Assembly: GCA_012932295.1 (NCBI GenBank)
Contig: JAAONU010000001.1
Coordinates: forward strand, 1,612,001 to 1,676,000
Origin: Cyclina sinensis
Taxonomy: Eukaryota; Mollusca; Bivalvia; Venerida; Veneridae
DNA length: 64,000 bases
Direction of reading: 5' to 3'
The position numbers and the translations under genes were made by a program. Of the stretch, positions 25,301-32,759 are shown one piece after another (the first letter of the stretch is position 1; every line of letters starts with the position of its first letter). The notes under the pieces were generated by a model. That model saw only the letters and a program-made list of their open reading frames with translations, did no database searches and was not told the DNA's origin.

Positions 25301-27562
25301 TATATGTACAGAAAAAATCTTACATACAGGATATACATGCTCTTGTTTATGAGCGCTTATGCATAGGGGGGGGGGGGGGCATCCGTGTCCTATGGACACA
25401 GTTCTAGTTATTAAGTTGTGATGTAAATTACCTTTGCTTTGGTAGATGATTTGGTAGGCACATTTTATTGACTAGCAAAGCAAAGAGCTCTTCTTTGTTT
25501 AGTTGCTTGTGATAGGTCTTGTAAGAAAGCAGACATATATATTTATTACACTGTATCCATTCGGTTGAATTTGACTTGTTCTTGCTAGGGACAAAACTTG
25601 CCATGGCTTGTTATCAAAGCATGACCACAGTCAAAGACTTCAATTACTGAGTTACTGATATCTCCATTGGTACGGAGTTTACTTGAAAATTCAAATAAAT
25701 CAAGCATTCCATCTATTTACATTTCTGCAGTCAGTATCATAAGTGATTAGCATAATTTTTGTTTTTTTTATTTGTATAAAATAGAGACTACTGATTATTT
25801 TTTATTCTATACACATTCTGTAGAGCATTTACAAATAGTTTCAGATAGTTTTCTACTTTTCATCTGTATAAAATGATTATTTTAAAATTATTTATCAGTG
25901 GCCAGAGCAGATGAGCAGATTACATATTTCTAACTTTCAGCTTTTGTGGTTCAGATTTGAAAATTGTTTAGATAGAGCAGCAAACATTTGCTATGCATTG
26001 ATTTTCCAAATTTATTATTTTGTTGACTTAGCATTTACATTGTCTGTTTCAGGTCAATTATGACAAGTTATGCAACCCTGGAACTGCAAAGCGTGATGCA
26101 GAGCGACTGTTTGATGCCGGAGAAGACCGCTGGGGTACTGACGAAGAAACTTTCACTCTTATATTTGGGACAAGAGATTTCTACCAACTTAGAGCAATTT
26201 ATCAACAGTATGTCAAGGTACTAGGGAACAATTGAAGTAAAAAAAGAAAAAAAGATATAGATAAAAATGTCTAACATGACATGAGTTTTTTACACTTGTT
26301 ATAAATTTAAGGTTTGTTTTAATGTTTTATTGTTATTACATGCTCAAGAATTTCATTGACTACTTCTTAAGCTGTATTTTCTTGTTAAAATTTATTTCCC
26401 TTGGTACTGGTAAGCGCAGAGAAGTATTAACAACTCAACTTATTTCAATACTGTAAGATAGTACTGTTGAGTAAAGCATTCCAACCTTTCAGCTGTCATT
26501 TGAAATTTCTCTGTTCTAAAATGTTGTTAGTAGTTTAAAATTTAAATTAAAGTACCAGTAATTATGTTGTGTTCAAGAATTTTAGAAATTTCGAATGCAA
26601 AATAATACAGTGTGAATATTTAACGGTGCTTTCAAAGCCGTTATCTGTGTTTTTTCTGTAATGTCCAAAAATCTTTCTTATGATATTTTATACTGTGCAT
26701 GTATATTTTATGACGTAGATTGCTCAAGCAGACATTCGTCATGCAGTGGACAGCGAGACATCTGGTAGCTACTGTCGTGGATTGAAGGCTATTGCCCAGA
26801 GTGTTATGAACAGGCCTAAATTCTTTGCTGAGAGACTGATGAAAGCTATGAAAGGTCTTGGCACTGATGAAGAAACTTTGATCCGTATAATTGCTTCAAG
26901 ATCTGAGGTATGTATGACAAATAAAATGTATAAAAAGGAGTAAAAAAAATGGTATACTTTTAAAGCTGTAATCTTTATCATATTTGTTATAGCAAAAACA
27001 AATAGTATACATAAAATATAATTTATGAACTTGAAGCTAAATATTTTCCTATTTATTCTTTGGTATTTTAATAATATAGGTGCAAACAATTCATTTTGCT
27101 TCTTTATATTAAAACATTCAGACAATAAATACCTATTCTGTCCTGTACATATTTGTTTGCATTTAAATTCAATTGATATTCGCCCAGAACTATGACCACC
27201 TTGCCAATCCTCTAAGGAGCACCATCATTAGTTCCTCAGATGAGACCACACTTCTGTTGAGAACATTTTATTCAAAGAACCATGCATTGGTGGACATATT
27301 AGCAGAATTCCACTGTATATGTCTCAAAAGTAAAAAAGGCAGAGGCCCTGGCAATTTTTTTTTCTTTGACGTTGTTGTCTCAAATAAAAAAGAAACCTTA
27401 AGTAGTACCAAATTTTGTATGTAATTTTGTTTCTAGATTGACATGGTACAGATCAAGGCAGAATTTCTGGAGATGACCCACAAGACATTGTTTCGCTATA
27501 TCAAGGAAGACACCAGCTTCAATTTCAAGAAGATCCTCCAGGCTCTTGTGGGAAAAGATTAA
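10306..27562 (+). CDS. ANXA7/ANXA11-like: Annexin, ANXA7/ANXA11-like (14 coding exons plus one alternative exon)
   Basis: Calcium-dependent phospholipid-binding protein, expected to act at membranes in vesicle traffic or membrane organisation as in ANXA7/A11. The spliced product is about 548 residues. Residues 1-139 form a Tyr/Gly/Pro/Gln-rich disordered tail; 140-207 a linker; then four annexin repeats. GxGT-type calcium loops are visible in all four: GAGT (about 224-227), GLGT (296-299), the GEDRWGT loop (repeat 3) and GLGT (repeat 4). The capping acidic residues lie in SELSG, DTSG or DASG, SETSG and EDTSF. Exon phases match at every junction. The second half of repeat 2 has two alternative exons. 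Repeat 4 has SFN where the family usually has SGD. The last exon (IDMVQIK ... LQALVGKD) resembles vertebrate ANXA7/11. Introns carry many mobile elements. The first exon is the least certain part. Confidence 0.93.
10568..10730 (+). CDS. ANXA7/ANXA11-like: Annexin exon 2: Tyr/Gly/Pro-rich tail
   Basis: Acceptor TTTTTCAG and donor ATG|GTAAGT bound an open frame rich in Y, G, N and Q (SYQGYGGYGNYG), then a PPPPPMG stretch and FGAFGQ. This low-complexity composition is typical of ANXA7/A11 N-termini. It leaves phase 1. Confidence 0.85.
11120..11187 (+). CDS. ANXA7/ANXA11-like: Annexin exon 3: N-terminal tail
   Basis: Acceptor TTGATTCAG, donor CAG|GTAATA. Encodes GGMPGFNCPAVQQMSSGYPM plus GNQ. 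Phase 1 in, phase 0 out, consistent with its neighbours. Confidence 0.8.
12071..12169. mobile_element. 99-bp retroelement-like insertion with 14-bp target-site duplication
   Basis: TAAAACTAGAATTT occurs at 12057-12070 and again at 12170-12183, bracketing a 99-bp segment. The segment begins GAAGAAGGCTC TGGTG GAGCC GAAACG: a 5-bp stem and loop followed by GAAAC, which resembles the catalytic core and helix II of a hammerhead ribozyme, a motif known from Penelope-like elements. The first core base is U (from the target site) instead of C. It ends 25 bp upstream of annexin exon 4. Family assignment is tentative; the duplication is plain. Confidence 0.6.
12195..12290 (+). CDS. ANXA7/ANXA11-like: Annexin exon 4: Pro/Gln/Met-rich tail
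   Basis: Acceptor TGATTTCAG, donor CAG|GTAGGG. Starts PPPQPPQPPHSYSHQPYAQH and ends MQRYMYQ. Phase 0 on both sides, 32 codons. The acceptor lies just downstream of the duplicated target site of the 12071-12169 insertion. Confidence 0.85.
12388..13185. mobile_element. Degenerate AGTCCCCTAC-type element, truncated
   Basis: It starts TTTTTAGTCCCCTACTGGTT, matching the end of the complete copy that begins at 13188. The interior repeats phrases such as ATTATTAGATTTATCCCCCT and CACAACTCTAGC at about 175-bp spacing. No matching right terminus was seen before the next copy begins. Confidence 0.5.
13188..14018. mobile_element. Non-autonomous element with 14-bp perfect TIRs
   Basis: AGTCCCCTACCGGT (13188-13201) is the exact reverse complement of ACCGGTAGGGGACT near 13977-13990. 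The left end also forms a hairpin (TAGTCCCCT ... AGGGGACTA). The interior carries degenerate repeats with CTATAAGTTTGGCCATA-like and GACCTTGACCT phrases. It lies in annexin intron 4 and has no coding capacity. Confidence 0.65.
14567..14644 (+). CDS. ANXA7/ANXA11-like: Annexin exon 5: acidic/Gln linker
   Basis: Acceptor CATGTGTAG, donor GAG|GTACTG. Encodes QMGYQAPKPPAAPEEDEGQV followed by QQVEME. Phase 0 on both sides. The open frame that runs on past the donor enters a repeat and is not coding. Confidence 0.85.
14662..16740. mobile_element. ATGCCCCC-type element, interrupted by a nested element
   Basis: It begins TTTTATGCCCCCACC with a terminal hairpin (CCCACCA ... TGGTGGG). Internal units contain CTGCTAGAGYCATGAAA and TAGTTRTCAGCATGTRAACT at about 14800, 14960 and 16605. 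The third unit resumes after the inner element at 15083-16565. The right boundary is approximate and a matching terminal repeat was not found. Confidence 0.5.
15083..16565. mobile_element. ATCCCTCTTCG-type element nested in the 14662 element
   Basis: It starts TATCCCTCTTCGATGGAAT with an inverted GGGAGGGGGATA, and ends CGGCGGCGGATATACTATC followed by ACAGAGTCTTGTTA. Internal units of about 200 bp repeat CTGCGCTTTTTCTTG/GGCAACT and CCAAAAGAGATG phrases. The host repeat reads ATAGCATTTTTA on the left and resumes GACTTGTGTCGCATG on the right, as in its uninterrupted unit near 14930. Confidence 0.5.
16741..17778. other. Annexin intron 5, remaining part
   Basis: AT-rich intron sequence. No exon, RNA gene or clear repeat was recognised. 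Confidence 0.5.
17779..18037 (+). CDS. ANXA7/ANXA11-like: Annexin exon 6: linker and start of repeat 1
   Basis: Acceptor CTTACAG, donor GCAG|GTATGC, 86 codons plus 1 nt. A charged helical linker (DEEVKQKMKNFFIDELMRRY) leads into DPEADCEYLRVAMKGAG, the first helix and calcium loop of repeat 1. The section around TVVPLVKYPENDIVVGFY is longer than the short linker of most annexins and I cannot assign it. Confidence 0.92.
18374..18468 (+). CDS. ANXA7/ANXA11-like: Annexin exon 7: repeat 1, middle
   Basis: Acceptor TTTTTTAG, donor AGG|GTATGT. Encodes TTESIITHIVATRCNAQRQR and LKEMFKTMYGR, matching the RSNAQRQ..K..FK..YG core of annexin repeat 1. Confidence 0.95.
18923..19036 (+). CDS. ANXA7/ANXA11-like: Annexin exon 8: end of repeat 1, start of repeat 2
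   Basis: Acceptor TTTCATAG, donor TAT|GTAAGC, 38 codons, phase 0 on both sides. DLIEDIKSELSGDYKDAILA carries the acidic cap of the repeat 1 calcium site. It ends DAKCIKKAIY, just before the GLGTDE loop. Confidence 0.95.
19824..19914 (+). CDS. ANXA7/ANXA11-like: Annexin exon 9: repeat 2 calcium loop
   Basis: Encodes GLGTDELALIEILMTRTNQQ then IKEMKAVYGE. Donor GAAG|GTATTG leaves phase 1, which suits both alternative exons that follow. Confidence 0.95.
20265..20365 (+). CDS. ANXA7/ANXA11-like: Annexin exon 10a (alternative): second half of repeat 2
   Basis: 101 nt between acceptor CTTACTTAG and donor CAG|GTGCTT (a weak donor). Encodes 34 residues beginning VARPNKKTSETLIEED, with RGDTSGDFKKLLISAAQ carrying the acidic cap of the repeat 2 calcium site. 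Phase 1 in, 0 out, identical to exon 10b. 23 of 34 residues match 10b; differences cluster in the loop after VARP. Confidence 0.88.
21091..21191 (+). CDS. ANXA7/ANXA11-like: Annexin exon 10b (alternative): second half of repeat 2
   Basis: 101 nt between acceptor AAATTTAAG (poor pyrimidine tract) and donor CAG|GTTATA (non-consensus). Encodes VARPDEVTYQSLIEEDIKDD then ASGDFKRLLISCAQ. Same length, phase and position in the fold as 10a, and 725 bp downstream of it. Splicing 10a to 10b would shift the frame and hit TGA within seven codons, so use should be one or the other. Confidence 0.88.
21432..22282. mobile_element. Pogo/Tc1-like MITE, degenerate inverted ends
   Basis: Left end TACAATGGAACCCC with a second AGTGGAACCTC; right end GAGGTTCCACTGTA (22269-22282), an approximate reverse complement, with TA at both outer edges as in pogo/mariner insertions. 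The 850-bp interior is non-coding. It lies in the annexin intron after exon 10b. Confidence 0.45.
22588..23885 (+). mobile_element. Old AGCTC-type element
   Basis: Starts TGTGCTCAGGGTGAGCTGTT and ends TACTCAGGTTAGCAATACAG then GGACATCAAGGCC. This parallels the ends of the 46534-49578 element. Internal phrases on the theme of AAAACTTTGAAAATCTTCTT and GGTCAAAATTGGCCCCACC are shared. It is heavily diverged and lies in the annexin intron before exon 11. Confidence 0.5.
24358..24447 (+). CDS. ANXA7/ANXA11-like: Annexin exon 11: linker between repeats 2 and 3
   Basis: Acceptor TGTTACAG, donor GAG|GTAGGT, 30 codons, phase 0 on both sides. Encodes GNRYELNRAKLEKAVEEIKN then ANGDGTGMFE. Annexins usually show QGNR..E here, which confirms the join to either exon 10 ending in AQ. 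Confidence 0.92.
24485..25411. mobile_element. ATGCCCCC-type element with four internal tandem units
   Basis: Left terminal hairpin ATGCCCCCACAAAGTGGGG is followed by a CCGTCCGT tract and then four units of about 155-167 bp, each starting near AACTCCTCTTAAACCGG (24585, 24738, 24907, 25073). The right end has G14 (25366-25379), CAT and a TGTCCTATGGACA hairpin. ATGCCCCC and GGGGGCAT form short inverted ends. The units are highly similar, so amplification was recent. Confidence 0.65.
26053..26217 (+). CDS. ANXA7/ANXA11-like: Annexin exon 12: repeat 3, first half
   Basis: Acceptor CTGTTTCAG, donor AAG|GTACTA, 55 codons. Contains DAERLFDAGEDRWGTDEETF, the repeat 3 loop, then GTRDFYQLRAIYQQYVK. 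Phase 0 on both sides. Confidence 0.95.
26719..26907 (+). CDS. ANXA7/ANXA11-like: Annexin exon 13: end of repeat 3, start of repeat 4
   Basis: Acceptor TGACGTAG, donor GAG|GTATGT, 63 codons. AVDSETSGSYCRGLKAIAQ carries the repeat 3 acidic cap. RPKFFAERLMKAMKGLGTDE is the repeat 4 calcium loop. It ends IIASRSE. Confidence 0.95.
27188..27424 (+). CDS. Possible alternative terminal exon of the annexin
   Basis: An open frame follows a possible acceptor (TTCGCCCAG) in phase 0, so exon 13 could join it in frame. It would give NYDHLANPLRSTIISSSDET and about 58 more residues before a stop, replacing the normal repeat 4 end. The sequence does not resemble annexin and the frame degrades into Lys/Phe runs after about 45 codons. 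It may be chance. Confidence 0.22.
   Translation, partial: NYDHLANPLRSTIISSSDETTLLLRTFYSKNHALVDILAEFHCICLKSKKGRGPGNFFFFDVVVSNKKETLSSTKFCM
27437..27562 (+). CDS. ANXA7/ANXA11-like: Annexin exon 14: C-terminus
   Basis: Acceptor TTGTTTCTAG. Encodes IDMVQIKAEFLEMTHKTLFR, then YIKEDTSFNFKKILQALVGKD and TAA. Matches the ANXA7/11 C-terminus in layout. The DTSGD-type motif reads DTSFN; the acidic cap itself is kept. Confidence 0.95.
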   Translation: MDMVQIKAEFLEMTHKTLFRYIKEDTSFNFKKILQALVGKD

Positions 27563-27831
27563 CTTATTAAATCTCACAATTTGTTCCAAATCGGACAAAA
27601 ATTCTAAATTAAAAAATACGTGTTTGATCAAGAACTTTTAATGATTGGTAAACAGATTTCTAGCAAGGACGAAAATTAGATGGAAACCTTTATACTCTTT
27701 AGACTGAAAATGATTGTTTGTGTTGATGAATTTTCTTGATAATAGTTTTTGTTTTTCTTAAATTGCCGGATAGGTCAATTGTTTAAGACTCTCCTTTGTT
27801 CACTAGATAAGAAAACATTGTTGGATTCAAC

Positions 27832-27923
27832 TGTTGTGTGTGTGTGCGTGTGCGTGAGCGCGTGTGCGCGTGAGCGCGTGTGTGTGTGCGTGCGTGCGTG
27901 TGTGTGCGTGCGTGCGTGTGTGT
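27832..27923. repeat. TG/CG-rich microsatellite
   Basis: About 90 bp of alternating purine-pyrimidine sequence made of TGTG, CGTG and GCGC steps, a potential Z-DNA-forming tract, about 270 bp after the annexin stop codon. Confidence 0.9.
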
Positions 27924-29281
27924 GATACTGAGTTAAGTTAATGTGCATCCTTTCATTATAGTCTGTGATATCGTCGATTTTATTTAAAGTAATTATTTTT
28001 TTAATCAGCAGATTTATGCTGTAATGTTGGAAGTAATACATATGCTCCTGTATTTGCTTTTTAATTTTGCCTTTATTGTCGAAATCTCATTTTAATGTTT
28101 TAAATTGAAATTTTCATATTTGAAATTATAGTCAATCTTTAAACATTTTCTATATCTGTGATATAATTCTTTTGTTTCTTTAGTGCATTTAACTTTTATA
28201 AAAAAGGTTGACAATGCTTAACAACTTATAGTTGTTTCTCTGCCAACCAATGGACTGAGATAAATCTACTTAAAATTGAATGAAGATGAAATTTTGGATG
28301 GTTGCTGTTTATGCACAGATCATTCATTGTCAGACAATGGTGTTTCTTTATTATCTCATTTTATTGTTACATCTTTGATATCTCTTTTTTGCTCTTAGCA
28401 CATTTCAGATTGTTTATTTTATTTACATATTTTTGCACAAATACTTATAGCGAGAAATTTGAAAAAGCACTTTCAGCTATCAGTAAATTGATAGTCATAC
28501 TTTTAGTAAAGAGATATTTTTGCTGTATTTTATGGTTGCATGCCAAAAGAATGTAGATTGCAAGGTGATAATGTGACTGTTAATCACTTCATACATAATG
28601 TTTGAGATTAAGATTAAAAGCACATGAACTTTGCATGCCCCTAAAGGTCAGCTAATATGTGTTAAGGTTATTTTAATTTTATTTGATAGTTTTTCGATTT
28701 TCCTAAAAGCTTTGTAGTAATTCACACATTTCATAAGCACATCATTATTTTGGGTGGCCGATGAAAAAAAGAAAAAGAAGTCAGTATTCAGTAAAAACTT
28801 CGGACTGTTTAAACCAAGACGTGATGTCTTTATTTTGTTTCAGCATGAATGTGAATTTACAGTTAATCTTAAAATAAGAAATGCAAATTTACTTTTGCTT
28901 GAAGGAAACTTGTTTAATATCATATTCATTGCAGATTTACTTTATGTTATGTAGAATTTATTTGTTCATTAGCTTTTTATCATATAAAATTTTAAGATTG
29001 ACCTTTGACAACGTTCAGCAGTGTTACAAAAGCTTTCCAATCTACTGGTTTTACTCACAGCAGCAAGTGTTCTACAAAGATTTAGATAAATATTTATTAT
29101 TTTCAAGTTTTGTAAATCATAAACAAATCAAGACTCAAGTACAAGTAGTCCTCTGTATTCTAAAAGAAAACATTAAGGTTACGTTTGATTTACTGTATAA
29201 CTAATACGATTAGCTTAGTCTAGATTAAAAACATTTCTTCCTTAAAGGTATTTGCTTGTTAATACTTTTCCTATATACTTT

Positions 29282-29303
29282 AATAAAACAAATACTGAAT
29301 AAA
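29282..29303 (+). terminator. Tandem AATAAA polyadenylation signals
   Basis: AATAAA at 29282-29287 and 29298-29303, both intact. These are candidates for annexin 3' end formation, but no transcript evidence is available. Confidence 0.35.
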
Positions 29304-30529
29304 ACTGTTACATCCATTAGCCTTAATGAATAATTGGCTATGTGCAGTTCTCTACTAGAGATCACTAGGCATTGACATTGACAAGAACTTGTAATTCAGG
29401 TGTCGCTGGTTCAATACTCCTCCCTTCTGCTTACTCTACTAAATATCTTCCGGATGACACGTTAAATCATGACCCTGTGTTTCGGTGCTATACAGTAAGC
29501 ATACAAAAGAACATGAATTAAGTGTCTCTAGAATGGAGTGCTTTCTGTATCTTACACAATGTCCCACAACCAAAAACTAAACTTCTTGGTGCGCTGGTCC
29601 AATGGGCAACCAGTACCGACAATGAATAAACCAAAAAATAGGTTCGAACTTGATTTTATTCATTCTATTGGTAGTACTGTTTATTTTCAGCTAACGCGCG
29701 AACCGGATGGAGATCATTCAACTGACGACTTACACCGCAAAAGATGTTTTTCCTTTAAAATAATACACAAATCTGGGATGCGTGTAATAAGACGTGACTG
29801 TTATGCACGCTTACTTGGAATTCAAAATATTAACCCAGTAATTAATCTAATATATTTAAACATGGACCAGGTCTTTGATTTAAACATATGCCACCGCATA
29901 TGGTGCTTTGACAGGGACATATGACAGAAAAGCCCCCCTCAAGTTAGATAAAGTGAGAATTGCACAATTATACACTGCTGAATATCTGAGTTTTGATGCA
30001 AAGGCCATCTAAGGCTTTTCAGAAATAACAGTTGAAAGGTGAAGCCTAATGCATCTTCCTAACGGAAGGTTCTGCGATCAGTCCAATCTCCTGAAAATCG
30101 CTACGTTTTATGTTACATCTGACTTAAGTGAGATTGCGGTCAGTCTTACAAATACAAGTGTACAAGTGTACTAACGTTTCTTGATGGTTCGCATTTCATG
30201 TACGCTGCATTCAATAAATGATGCGTTTGACATAAACATGCATATAACTTTAGCAAAAACCAACAACGATAACAAAATGCATGAAAGTCAACAAGTGACT
30301 TTTTCAAAATATTATGTCGTGCTATTCTGAATGTGTACACGGTCAGATTTTGTTTTTTCCCGTAACACTTTCGTATAAGAAAAGGCTAAGTCACTAGCGA
30401 CTACAAATCCGTCCAGTAAATGTAAATATTTTAATAGATAAGCGTGAAAAAACTTCATAGAATACCCTTTCGGAGCTTTTATTATTATTATTAATAATAA
30501 TAATATAAACATTATTATGTTGTTGTTAA
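29304..30529. other. Intergenic sequence, no gene supported
   Basis: One + frame (29538-29924, 128 codons) has no recognised domain or splice context; it may be a decayed repeat ORF. A B-box-like GGTTCAATACTCC occurs at about 29408. A TATTATTATTAATAATAATA palindrome lies at about 30480-30500. Confidence 0.4.
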
Positions 30530-31910
30530 TGGAACGCCATTTCTGCCTTAATATCTCTATTGTTGATGTGTGCAGTACATTCATCAATACGTTCTATCCT
30601 GCCTTATATACGTTCGGTACAATTGTCAGTATTTGCAGTAGTTAGTGCATTTCGTGCAGTAATAACATTTTTATTTGCAGTGGTTACAGTAGTACGTCCA
30701 GTTGTTTCGTCATTATATGTAGTACTTACATCATTATGAGCAGTAGTTACAGCATTACGTGTAGTGAAACAAGCATAACGTTCTGTCAAATATTCTTACG
30801 TCCGGTACAGTCGTCATTATGTTTGGTACTTACATTATTATATGCTGTTGTTACAACATTACGTTCATTGAAACAAGCATTATGTTCTTTCCAGTATTCC
30901 TTACGCCCGGTACACTCGTCATTATGTTTGGTACTTACATCATTATATGCTGTTGTTACAACATTACGTTCATTGAAACAAGCATTATGTTCTTTCCAGT
31001 ATTCCTTACGCCCGGTACACTCGTCATTATGTTTGGTTCTTACATTTTTATGTGCAGTAGTTACAGCATTACGTTCGGTAAAATAAGTTTTATGTTCTGT
31101 CCAATATTCTTTACGCCCGGTACATCCATCATTATATGTGATACTTATGCAACTGCAAGCGGTAGTTACAGCATTACGTGCAGTGAAACAAGCATTATGT
31201 TCTTTCCAGTATTCCTTATGCCCGGAACATTCGTCATTATGTTTGGTACTTACATTATGATGTGCAGTACTAACAACCTGTACATTCGTCATTATGTTTG
31301 GTACTTACATTATTATGTGCGTAAGAAATAATGGACAGAACATAATGCTTGTTTCACTGCACGTAATGTTGTTAGTACTGCACATCATATTGTAAGTACC
31401 AAACATAATGATGAATGTACCGGGCGTAAGAAATAATTTACAGAACATAATGCTTGTTTTACTGCACGTAATGCTGTAACTTCTGCTTGAAATTGCATAA
31501 ATAACACACATAATGATGGATGTACCGGGCGTATTGAATATTGGACAGAACATAAAACTTATTTTATTAAACGTAATACTGTAACTATCGCACATAATAA
31601 TGTAAGTACCAAACATAATGACGAATGTACGGGGCGTAAGAATGTTTGACAGAACATTGTGCTTGTTTCACTACACGTAATGCTGTAACTACTGCTCATA
31701 ATGAAAAAAGTACTATATATAATGACGATACAACTGCACGTAATACTGTAACCACTGCAAATAAAGGTGTTATTACTGCACGAAATGCTCTTACGTCTGC
31801 ACATAATGACGACTGTACTCAAAGTTTGAAGGCTTGACAGAACGTATTGATGAATGTACTACACACATCGACACTAGTGATATTAAGGCAGAAATGGCGT
31901 TTCATATTGT
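30530..31910. repeat. Large palindrome built of 105-bp tandem units
   Basis: The left arm (about 30530-31320) contains several near-identical 105-bp units with GTTACAGCATTACGT, GAAACAAGCATTATGTTCT and CGCCCGGTACA. The right arm (about 31321-31910) holds the same units in reverse complement. The outer ends also match: GGAACGCCATTTCTGCC near 30530 and its inverse near 31895. Because 105 is divisible by 3, long frames stay open on both strands (170 and 168 codons); these are repeat artefacts unless shown otherwise. Confidence 0.8.
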
Positions 31911-31917
31911 TCCACAA

Positions 31918-32075
31918 AAAGGAATGAACACAATTGAGAGTATCTTTCATTGCTGCCCAATCGTACTCTGCTGGGTAAATACACAATACATGCTATATAA
32001 ACAACAGAATAATCATATGGTGATAACAAGGGTATACATATAACAAAACATTAAAGTACAGCATTATACAACATG
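31918..32075. repeat. Direct repeat, probable LTR remnant (left copy)
   Basis: Shares TACTCTGCTGGGTAAATACA, then CAATACATGCTATATAA and AAGTACAGCATTATACAAC, with 34736-34890 in the same orientation. The two copies flank the retroelement fragment, as LTRs would. They are only about 150 bp, so they may be truncated. Confidence 0.5.
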
Positions 32076-32759
32076 ACACTTTTTCTTTAAAAAACAAATA
32101 AAATAACTGAAACATTTTATGAATTTTACTTCAGAGAAAATTCAAACAAAAATTTGTCAATGTTTTCTACCACTCTCTGCGAGGTTGTATTACCACTTAA
32201 TCTAATCAGCATAGAAACTAATTAAGAGAAAGAATCTCAATATTGACTCTACACTTATCAGTGTTTCTGTTTCTGGTGGACCATAATAATAATTAACTTG
32301 AAATTTTTGTTTTCAAGTAATTAAAAACAGGCTTTTTTCTCATATTTTATCTTAGTTGTACATAGATTCCTTTATTTTTTTGTTTAACAATGTGACCATA
32401 TCTTGTGATATATAAGGTTGTGCCGAAACTGATGATGCAGGCTTATGTGGGAAATTGGTGGACTTGTTTTTTCCAGGGGTATCTACTAGAAATTTCGAAA
32501 GACCACATTTGGAACCAACACATAGTAACACTAACGGGATCAGAGTAGGCTAAACAGGCGCTTGTGTCAATATGTCTTTGACTTTTTGAAAAAATTCTGC
32601 TTGAGCTTCATTCCTATAAAAATGAATATCTTTCTTTAAGATTCGGCGGAGAGGAGTAGTAACCTCGGACAAATTTGGTGCAAACCTAATCTTTTACGTT
32701 ACCATGTCCATACATTTTTTTGGTTCTAATTTGTCATTAGGCGGACACTTTTTTCTGGG

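Larger units (their letters stand above)
27563..29303 (+). other. ANXA7/ANXA11-like: Probable annexin 3' UTR
   Basis: No further exons follow the stop. The stretch is AT-rich, holds a TG/CG microsatellite, and reaches two AATAAA signals at 29282-29303. The extent is inferred; earlier variant signals could be used. Confidence 0.4.

Noticed and set aside
27775..28041. 88-codon minus-strand frame with Thr-His repeats
   Set aside because: Product of the TG/CG microsatellite in the annexin 3' region.
29538..29924. Possible 128-codon gene
   Set aside because: No recognised domain, no splice context, and composition like surrounding DNA. Kept only as a note.
30786..31331. Frames of 168-170 codons on both strands
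   Set aside because: They arise from 105-bp tandem units; both strands are open at once, and there are no splice, start or domain signals.
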